Origin: Cryptomeria japonica
Lineage: Eukaryota > Streptophyta > Pinopsida > Cupressales > Cupressaceae
Assembly: GCF_030272615.1 (NCBI RefSeq)
Contig: NC_081415.1
Span: 513,263,034 to 513,327,033, forward strand
Direction: 5' to 3'
Length of the DNA stretch: 64,000 bases
Shown here: positions 56,407 to 64,000 of the stretch, in pieces
Position numbering within the stretch: position 1 is the stretch's first letter
How the letters are laid out: every line of letters starts with the position of its first letter
The notes under the pieces: generated by a model
Databases searched by the model: none
What the model was told of the DNA's origin: nothing
Seen by the model: the letters and a program-made list of their open reading frames with translations, nothing else
Position numbers and translations under genes: made by a program

Positions 56407-57861
56407 TGTTGGCATTTTCAGATTATTGGCATTTTGTATTTAGATTGCATTAATGATATGTTGTCATTAATGTCAATTGAACCAGTGAATGATATTCATG
56501 ATATTGCTAATGTTACTATTGATATTGTTTTTATCTTGTAATCGGTATGATAAACTTTGTGGAAGATGTTGTAAATCAGTATATGGTAGTTTGTAAGTTG
56601 AACCGGTTTATAAGGTTAAACATTTCTATGTTATGTAAATTGATAAACCCTACCAATTGTTTTGTCTTAAACCCTAACCAATCAAGTTTTTTGGTTTATG
56701 TTGAGCGGTAATGATGGAGACACTATGATCATTGAATGAGGATTAGTTCAGATTGATATGGCATGTTTGTTATCTTGGAAAAGACAAAAGTGGATTGCAT
56801 CTAGTACATAGTGCGTGATGAGTTACAAAGTCTGATGAAGCAGTGATCATGGAGTGTTTCGAATTTTATTGAAGAATGTGAAGAGATTGTTATGAATTCT
56901 AATGGTCAAGATTATACTGATTTTTTGTAATCTCGATGATGAGAATTAGGTTTTTGTTGTGTTACCGACCTAATTGATTTGTATTTAAGGTCGTTGAAGT
57001 TGTTTGTAAAAAGAGCTAGCAAAGTTGGCAGAAATTAGTTGAGTGTGTGGTTGCCAAACTAGTTGATGGATTTGCAGTTTGAGTAAAGGCAGATTGAAGC
57101 TTAAGAAGGATCTAATCAAGCAGATGAAGTACTATTCAAGTAGATCAAGAAAGCCTATTATTTTCTAATAATTACAGCAGAAATTGAAATCCCCTAATCG
57201 AGTAAGCTCTAACAATCTTGGTTACTTTCTAAATCCTCTAACAAGGTGGTCTATTAGTTTGGATTCTCAAATCCTCTAGAGAGGTTACTCCTAATAGGGT
57301 ATTGTGCTTTTCATCAAGGCATATTTGTAAATCCCTTAACCGGGTGATTCCTAACTGGAATTAGTTCTTAATAGGACTTATTGTAAAAGCTTTAACAGGA
57401 TTGGCTCCTAATAGGGTGAACTTCAGAAGAGTTCATATAACTATCCTTGTGAGTCTCATCTCACCATGGTTTTTCCCTATTTGGGTTTTCCACGTATAAA
57501 TATTTGTGTCTAGTGGTGAATGCTTTTGTGGTTATGATCTTATTTGTTGATTTGATTAACTACTTAATTATTTTGATAAGGCATGATAATTGGAAGCATG
57601 AGAGATAAATATGTTGATATTTGATTAAGCATTTTTTATGTCTACAAGATTGAAGTTGTTTACTGTTATGTTGGTATAACAGTCAAACTAGTTGATGATT
57701 GATTGATGTTGGTAATCTTTGAGACATTATCTTGATAGATTTATTTGTTGATAAGTTTATTTTGAGTTTGGGAGTTTGTATCAGTTTCTCAGTATACTAA
57801 TTCACCCCCCCCCCCCCCTCTCAGTATTCTACCGAGTACTTATTCTTTCATCATACCATCA
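56407..57861 (+). repeat. Element F 3' LTR
   Basis: TGTTGGCATTTTCAG ... CATACCATCA, 1455 bp. Near its start TTGGCATTTT is present twice (56409 and 56425), a small duplication not in the 5' LTR. Near its end a run of 14 C (about 57806-57819) replaces the shorter C run of the 5' copy. Confidence 0.9.
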
Positions 57862-58056
57862 TTAACATTCCCAATTCATTCATAATTCAATCTACCATGT
57901 GGAGAGATTGAATCTAGTGAATTTTCCTCTCGTCTTTCTAATGTAACATGGTGAAAAGTGTTTGAAGGATAGCCAATAGTGAAGCTCTCATCTCTCTTTG
58001 AGGGAAACGGGTATTTTTCCTCTTGATCTATCATTCACAATTTTTCCATCATTACA
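57862..58056 (+). repeat. E 5' LTR, right part
   Basis: From the F junction to ...TTTTCCATCATTACA, the LTR end next to the PBS. It cannot be checked against the 3' LTR, because that copy is cut by the window end before this part. Confidence 0.65.
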
Positions 58057-59257
58057 TTTTGGTGAACCCAATGTCTTGCATGTTTTCCTGTGAACAAAAT
58101 TGCATATTTTTCATTCACAAGTTTCAAATTTTTGCAAACTTAGTGGTTAAATCATTAAAAACCCTAGTTTTTTTAATTAAAATTGAACGTGTGATTTGTA
58201 AAATTTGAATGTGGTTATCTTAGATTTGAAAAATTGATTTGTTTGTCAAATTCAATTTCCTCCTTGTCTTGTTCAATTTGCAAATAAAATTTACAAAATT
58301 AAGAGGTTACTTGTTAAAACCCTAATTTTCAAAAATAATCTTGAACTTGTGCAAAAATTGGATTTCAATTTCATTTTCAAATTACTGTTTGTTCTAAAAT
58401 TTGTCTTCAATCCTACAATTCAAATTTTCAATTTCCCCCCTTTTCCCCAAAATTCAAATTTTAAAATTAAGTGGTTATGTCATAAAACCCTAATTTTCAA
58501 ATTTAATTGGATTTTGTGTGAATTTTAAATAAATTTCATCTCAAATCAGATTTCTAAACATTTTCTAAGGTGTCCCTATCTATTATGTTTGACCTTTTTC
58601 AAAATTACAATTCAATTCCTCTTTCTCTTCAAAACCCTAATAGGCTCCTATTTTCACATTTGCGCCTTCATTTCGCCCATCTAGAGATCATAAAATTCAC
58701 CATTTTGGGGGGGTTAGCTTTAACATCATCATAATATCCATCCTTGAAAATTTTGGCAAAAGTTGGCCGGGCCATGTGCGTTCCCGCCACGGTCCTCAAC
58801 TTTTTTCTCAAAATTTTGAGAGACTATTATGAGAGTATTTAGTAGCATAAATCCGGAAGATTGGTTAATTTTATCGATTTTTGATCCCTCTAGAATCAGA
58901 AATACCTCCAAAATTCAACATTTCAACTTTGAAGAAATTTTTAAAATTAAGAGGTTAATTATAGTCTGCCCTAATTTTAAAAATTTTGATTTTAAAATTA
59001 AGTGGTCTCTATTTTGAAATTCCAATTTCTTTTCATTTTTGGAAATTGTGTCATCCTCTTCCCCCAATAAAGTTCAAATTGTGTAATCATTATTTTCTTA
59101 AATTTTGCATTACTCAATTTTGTAAGATTTGTTCCATAATTCAAAATTCAAATTTTCCCTCTAGCGCATGAGTTTTACCACTATTAGTCCTACCTATCCT
59201 ATCCCCATTAGATGAAGCATTAGAATTAAGGCTTCCCAAGGTTTAATTACCAAGGAG
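58057..59257 (+). other. E PBS and long leader, part of it C-LTR-like
   Basis: TGGTGAACCC at 58060-58069 is the PBS, with the same three-base spacer as in C. The leader is AT-rich and repetitive in texture, with several stretches around AAACCCTAATTTTCAAA (58158, 58318, 58485). The part from about 58625 to 58830 is related to C's LTR (10870-11100). No gene is supported; the frames at 58023-59171 are short and featureless. Confidence 0.6.
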
Positions 59258-61126
59258 ATGGAGCCTAATTTGGGTCACTTCTTTAATAAGGAACATGCTT
59301 CCCATCCTAATCATGTTCCTATTCACCCCATTGAGGGATCCCATGATGAAGAAGAAGCTTTAACTATGGTTTCTTTAGATCAACTTTCCACATTGGACAA
59401 TCAATTTGATAGCTTTCAAAAATGGATGTCCCAAGAATACCCTAATAGTGAAACTCTTCCATTAATTGAAGGTCTGAAATGCATGATTCAAAGTGATAGA
59501 ATGAAATTGATATATTGTGTGGCATTGCACATATTGTTGATTCTAATGTCATGCCTAACAAGAGTTGTGCTAAAACCCTAGGTTAATCACAACCCTCAAC
59601 ACAAGTCAATTATTCCATTCCTTTGACTACTCTTATGACTAGTATTCCTACTTTCACATCTAACATCATGGCTACTTCAACTCAAAATGTCATTCCTACA
59701 ACTATAGGTCATGTGGGAAATCCTTCTTCTTCATTTAATTCTCCATTGTTACCTATGTTTTCCATGAATATTCCTACTATTCCTCAACCAATCAGTGTGA
59801 CACAAGGGGGAAATTTTGTCAACACCTTTATTCCTCCTTTAAGTGTCCCTTTTCCTACCCAATCATAACCTATTCCTACTTATCATAATGTCCTGCCACC
59901 TTATTCTCACTCCATCCATTCTTTCAATGACATCACACCACCTTCTCAATCACCTATGTCTAACATCAATTCTTCTACCAAAGTGACTATTAACAATCTT
60001 GCTCAAACCGTGTTTTCCTTACAACAACAAATTGCTTCCATGAGTCAATCCAAGTTTAGTGTGCCAATCTTTGATGTTTGGAGCCCACTTTCTCTTCATA
60101 TTGTTATAGTCATGCCACCTAAGCATGTGGAGATCCTTCAATTTGAACTCTATAATGGAAAAGGTGATCCACTTATGCATGTCAAAACATTTCAAATCTT
60201 GCGTACTGATTTTCTTATGATCAAAGATTGCTTGCAAAAATATTTACAAGAACACTAAGAGATAAGGCTTTACAATGGTATTGCTCTTTGCCTTCTTATT
60301 CTATCAGTTCCTTTCAACAACTAGCAAATGCTTTCATCCAACAATTTGAAAACAACATTGGTCCTAAAATCACTTTGAGTGATTTAATGCATTGTAAACA
60401 AGGTGTTAAAGCAAAAATGACTGATTTCATTGGTAGACATAAGCATTTGTGTGCTCAAATTTTTTTCATGTACCTGATAATGATATTCAAAGAATTTTCA
60501 TTTCTAATTTACACAAAGATATTAGGGAAAATCTTCTTTTGTCTGAGTTTACTTTCTTTCCGCAATTGTGCACAACACTCCATAATTATCAACTGGCTAT
60601 AAGTCAAATGGAGCAATCCACTCCTATGGCTTTGAGTGATAAGGGGGAGAGTGTTCAACAACCGTTTATGAAGTTCAAACCAATCAAGTTTAATGATCCA
60701 ATCAACAACAACCATGTGAATGCTAGAATAGGTGTACCTTCTATTTCTAAATTTTTCCAAAGAGAAAGACAGTTTACCCCTTTGAATGAATTTTTACATA
60801 GTATTATGTCTTAGTTGTTGGACATAAATATTATCAAACTTCCTCCTATAGAACAAATTGATCCTTCTAAACTTGCATCCCCTTATTTTGATAACAATTC
60901 CTTTTGTCAATTTCATCATCAACCTAGCCATGATACTGAGAGGTGTTTCACATTGAAGAATAAGATTCAAGCCTCGATTGATAATAATACTATATCTGTG
61001 GCAGGTGTGAATGATAAAGGGCATAAATTAGTAGCTCCTCCTAGTAAAAAAATTAAGATTTTCATTGATCCCTTACCATCTCTTACCTCTAACGTTATTG
61101 AGATTGTGCGTAATTCTCTCTTATGA
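59258..61126 (+). pseudogene. gag: E gag
   Basis: From ATG 59258 (MEPNLGHFFNKEHA) with stops and several frameshifts. A Pro/Ser/Thr-rich region (59623-59950) with PISVTQGGNF recalls the VQGG repeats of C. The retrotransposon gag domain follows: LQFELYNGKGDPLMHVKTF (60136-60192), TLRDKALQWYCSLPSYSISS (60252-60311), FQQLANAFIQQFENNIG. After a shift near 60460, ISNLHKDIRENLLLS. Zinc knuckle CQFHHQPSHDTERC at 60904-60945, the Cys-His form typical of Tat gag. It would form the particle and bind RNA. Confidence 0.78.
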
Positions 61127-61139
61127 ATAATTCACTTCT

Positions 61140-62162
61140 ATGGCTCTAAACTTGGTTAATAGGGTAGAAACACAAGATTTACCTAAGGATCCTTGTATTA
61201 CATTTGTCCCTAGCGAGACCATCAGAGCAACTGATGGCCCTTTATACATAGTTGTGAAAGTTAAGGATATATGTTGTCGTGGTGCCCTGATTGATCCCTC
61301 TTGCATGGTTAATGTCATAACTAAAGAGTATCTTTTCTCTTTACGATTTCATAAACCAATTTATGATGATTCTAATGTGGTTGTGAAGTTATTTGATGGC
61401 TTCTCTTGTCCTACCATTGGCTCTATCGCCCTTCCTGTTGATGTTGATACTAAATCCATGGATGTTGACTTTTTTACCATACCTTCTTCTGTGAAATTCC
61501 GTGTGAAGTTGGGCTATCCTTGGCTATCTTCCATTAAGGCTATTTCTTCTCCAATCCATAAGTGTTTGAAATTTCCTCACAATGGCGAAATCATAATCAT
61601 GAACCATAGCTTATTTTGTCCATCTGAAAGATGCCTCGATGTTCCTAATGATTTCTTTTGGCCTAAACAGTTTCAATCTCTTCCATCAAGGAGCGATGCT
61701 CTTTTTAAATCTTATAAAAAATGGAAGAACGATATGATTTTATCTTTAAGTCAACCTAGATCTCCAACACTTGGTATTCCTATTATTCTTCAAGATAAGG
61801 TTCTTCCCCTCATGGATATAACTAATCTCCCTCCTAAGGAAGATTATCCACATACCCCTGTGGATGTGACTTTACCTTCTCTTAAGGAGAACACCAATAT
61901 TTTTCCTAAGGTTATACCTCCTCCTCATGATGGAGCTGGTCTCCTTCCTACACTTAATATTCCTCTTTTCTATGGCTCAGTTCCATCTCCTTCCTCTTAT
62001 CAAGAGAATAGGCCTACTTCTCCTATTGTTCAACCAAAAGGACCTCAACCTAAACCTTCAACTATGAAGGAGAGAAACGTTCCTACTTTTTCAAATGTTC
62101 CTCCTCCTTCTCAACCTTCCACTAAGACTCGACAGAATCGTTGTGTGAGAGAATGCCGATGA
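61140..62162 (+). CDS. E protease domain ORF
   Basis: A 340-codon open frame following gag after a frameshift. Residues about 30-150 are a retropepsin: GALIDPSCMVNVITKEYL carries the catalytic Asp at residue 52. The box is DPSC rather than DxGx, so the flap-side glycine is missing and activity is doubtful. VKLGYPWLSSIKAISSPIHK matches LLGRPWIHS of C. Residues 190-340 are a Pro/Ser-rich tail (SLPSRSDALFKSYKKWKNDM, then Pro-rich repeats). No RT follows. ATG 61140 is only the first Met of the open piece; the protein was probably part of a Gag-Pro fusion. Confidence 0.68.
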   Translation: MALNLVNRVETQDLPKDPCITFVPSETIRATDGPLYIVVKVKDICCRGALIDPSCMVNVITKEYLFSLRFHKPIYDDSNVVVKLFDGFSCPTIGSIALPVDVDTKSMDVDFFTIPSSVKFRVKLGYPWLSSIKAISSPIHKCLKFPHNGEIIIMNHSLFCPSERCLDVPNDFFWPKQFQSLPSRSDALFKSYKKWKNDMILSLSQPRSPTLGIPIILQDKVLPLMDITNLPPKEDYPHTPVDVTLPSLKENTNIFPKVIPPPHDGAGLLPTLNIPLFYGSVPSPSSYQENRPTSPIVQPKGPQPKPSTMKERNVPTFSNVPPPSQPSTKTRQNRCVRECR

Positions 62163-62623
62163 AGATGCCATGTCATGCTCGTGAAGCTATCCCTCTAAAA
62201 TCTCAATCTCCTTAGACTCTAATAGTTGAAATGATTCCCTTTTCTCCTAAGCAATATGTTCAATCTACATCTCCAAATCATAAGTTGCATAAAAAATGTG
62301 ATGGTTTTACTGCTATTCATGTTCTTTCTCCTCTTTCTCTAAATTTTAATGAAGAAATGAGTGAAAATGTTATTCATAATGGCAATACAACTCCTAATGT
62401 ATCTGATAGTGAGTATGAATATGTTGACATAGACAAGCATTTATCAGATGAGTTTTCACAAACCCTAATCCTAGCTCCTAGAATCAAACAATGTGACTTA
62501 CAACATGAGAATAGTCCTTGTTTGGATCTTGTGATATCTCCATCTGTTATGCTCGAGATTTCTCCTCTGGCATGTTGCTCGCAAATAGTGATCAGTAAGA
62601 TTGGGAGGTGGATTTCATGCTAG
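62163..62623 (+). pseudogene. E tail of the gag-protease polyprotein
   Basis: After a frameshift at about 62160 an open frame (62231-62623) continues with no recognised domain: Ser/Pro-rich, acidic (DSEYEYVDIDKHLSDEF), ending in CCSQIVISKIGRWISC. It is not RT or RNase H. I see no G-patch motif as in C. Confidence 0.45.
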
Positions 62624-63362
62624 ATTAGCAATATTAGCACTGCAGATCTTGCTCCCTCTCCTCTCTTTCTCTTTTGTGATCATTCTTCTATATGTTCCCT
62701 TAATATTTACTTAGGGATGATGCAAATAATTTGAGATCTTTTCTTGGTCTCTTTCATGTTGACTTAAAAGAAATCCTCTCTTCCCTTTCTTCTTAGGTAG
62801 TGTCCTAATTCTTTGAGGAATGAAGATTATTATATGCATATACATACATGATATACATGAGTTATCATACAACATACTGACCCTGAGGAAAGAGACACTA
62901 CCTCATGTTTTGTGTTCATTATCCTTGGATTTATTCCTCAATTTGGGACTAAATAATTGCGATAATGTGCTACTTCCTTCTCTCTCTTAGGTGTATCCTA
63001 CCTTAAAGCAATTGCTCCGGATAAGGCATGTGCGATTTCTTCAACGTGGGGGCATACACTCCACTCATACTTTCCTTCTTGTGATACTTATAATTCCTTA
63101 GTGAGATTTATTTTGCTTTGTAATCTTTAGTATCCTTTCTTTCATGACTTGTAGTGAAGGGAACTTTGCTACTTGCAGTCATGGTTCTTCCCTTCTTGAT
63201 CTTCCCTTTTACTTTATCAATTGAAGTTGTAATATCCTAAGTCCACTCGGGGCTAGGTGCATCTTGCCTCCTTGACATGGTAAAAGTCTTTCAATCTTGT
63301 TTCTTTTAACTTTACCAATAGTATTGGTGTATGCTTATACTCCCACTATAGTGGGGGCTAAA
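62624..63362 (+). other. E 3' non-coding region and PPT
   Basis: 740 bp without a gene. TATAGTGGGGGCTAAA (63347-63362) is the PPT, nearly identical to AAAGTGGGGGCTAAA of C. Confidence 0.75.
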
Positions 63363-64000
63363 TGTAGTGTCATAAAATTGTGACCCTAGAAATTTTCAAC
63401 TTCATTAGGGTCCTCACACATGTGAGTTTGAATCCTCTAGCATGATCAGAGACCGAAGATTGATCAAACCTCATAAATAGCTTCTTCCTTGGCCTCTGCA
63501 TCACCCCATCTGCACTTTGCATTGTCCCCCATTGGACAGGGGCATGGTGCCACTATCCCTCCTTGGACAGGGGTGTGGTACCCTTGTCCTCTCAGGATAG
63601 GGAAATGATGCCCTTTTCCTCCTAGGATAGGGGCATGACGCCCCTATCCCTGCCCTATTTTGGGGCAGGACCCTTCCTAGGGTTGCATTGCCAGTTGTGC
63701 ATCAGGTGGGAAACTCCCCTAAAGTTGGCCCATGATGAAAATAAAATCCACTAACATGTATTTAAGGGCCATTTGTCCTCTCATTTGCATAATTTCAATA
63801 GGTTGGATGAGTGGAAAATTCACAAGAGATCAGGAATTCAAGAGGATTCAAGCTTTTTTTCCCTACATTGAGCATTATCAAGTCTCCCTTCAAGGCTAGG
63901 TGTTGCATTAAAGTCAAGGATTCAATCATTTAAGAGGAGATTGATTTCAACATTCAATTCCACACAAGTATTTTTATCAACTTTGCTACTATAAACTCCC
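63363..64000 (+). repeat. E 3' LTR, cut by the window end
   Basis: TGTAGTGTCATAAAATTG onward, matching 41923-42510. It has about four hairpin-minisatellite-like units (63530-63670) where the 5' LTR has about three diverged ones. TATTTAAGG at about 63758. Confidence 0.88.

Larger units (their letters stand above)
42925..57861 (+). mobile_element. Element F: Sirevirus-like Ty1/copia, interrupted by G
   Basis: LTRs 42925-44359 and 56407-57861, PBS 44362-44373, gag from 44433 interrupted by G at 44660-52203, pol to 56064, PPT 56396-56406. After removing G it is about 7.4 kb. LTR, PBS, PPT and pol resemble B, so the two are related families. No matching TSD was found (CATAT at left, TTAAC at right), which fits an old insertion with mutated flanks. 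Several stops, two frameshifts and a lost integrase aspartate make it inactive. Confidence 0.9.
41923..64000 (+). mobile_element. Element E: Tat-like gag-protease LTR element without polymerase, host of F and G
   Basis: 5' LTR 41923-42924 plus 57862-58056 (split by F), PBS 58060-58069, gag and protease 59258-62623, PPT 63349-63362 and 3' LTR from 63363 to the window end (incomplete). LTR start, PBS and PPT are related to those of C. Gag, a CCHC-like knuckle and protease are visible; RT, RNase H and IN are absent from the 0.7 kb between the last frame and the PPT. This agrees with the TR-GAG type of non-autonomous plant element. Without F and G the visible part is about 7.1 kb. Confidence 0.8.

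Noticed and set aside
57806-57820. Poly-C run as a sequencing or assembly artefact or special structure
   Set aside because: All F-, G- and B-type LTRs have a C run at this place; this one is just longer.
42920-57866. TSD for element F
   Set aside because: CATAT on the left and TTAAC on the right do not match; I report none.
1-64000. CRISPR arrays, tRNA or rRNA genes, bacterial operons
   Set aside because: No spaced palindromic arrays, cloverleaf sequences or rRNA cores were seen; the content is eukaryotic retroelements.

Overview
The window is a stretch of repeat-dense nuclear DNA from a seed plant with a large genome. A gymnosperm is plausible, but that is inference. I find no host gene, tRNA, rRNA or CRISPR array. 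Almost every base falls in LTR retrotransposons nested inside one another, most of them broken by stops and frameshifts. Lineage names (Sirevirus-like Ty1/copia, Tat-like and Athila-like Ty3/gypsy) come from recognising protein motifs by eye, not from a search. LTR edges were placed by pairing the two LTRs, TG...CA ends, primer-binding sites (PBS), polypurine tracts (PPT) and target-site duplications (TSD). Left nest (about 2.8-26.9 kb): host element A (LTRs 2793-3924 and 25457-26539) encodes a coiled-coil/zinc-knuckle ORF1 and a second ORF2 but no polymerase. A is split at its LTR/PBS border by copia element B (3928-20420, TSD CAATT). B's 3' LTR is split by element C (10655-19441, TSD ATTAT/GTTAT). 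C carries the only long intact ORF of the window: 1064 codons with a Tat-type protease and a G-patch-like motif, but no gag, reverse transcriptase or integrase. Upstream (1-2.7 kb) are a 60-bp tandem repeat and a minus-strand copia gag/protease remnant. Middle (26.9-38.4 kb): a minus-strand Athila-like gypsy element I (gag, protease, RT, RNase H, integrase, then a 722-codon third ORF) with only its 3' LTR recognised, followed by a minus-strand copia remnant H. Right nest (38.4-64 kb): H is interrupted by D, a deleted relative of C. D's 3' LTR is interrupted by E, a Tat-like gag-protease element without polymerase that runs off the window. E's 5' LTR is interrupted by copia element F (42925-57861). 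F's gag is interrupted by G (44660-52203, TSD GATGT), a relative of A with the same ORF1/ORF2 plan. How the parts relate: B and F are formerly autonomous Sirevirus-like elements. A and G share their LTR design, tRNA-Met PBS and repeated PPT motif but encode no pol, so they look like non-autonomous partners. C, D and E share another LTR/PBS/PPT design and retain protease with or without gag. The least explained items are ORF2 of A and G with its conserved upstream TATA/leader block, and the intact ORF of C.
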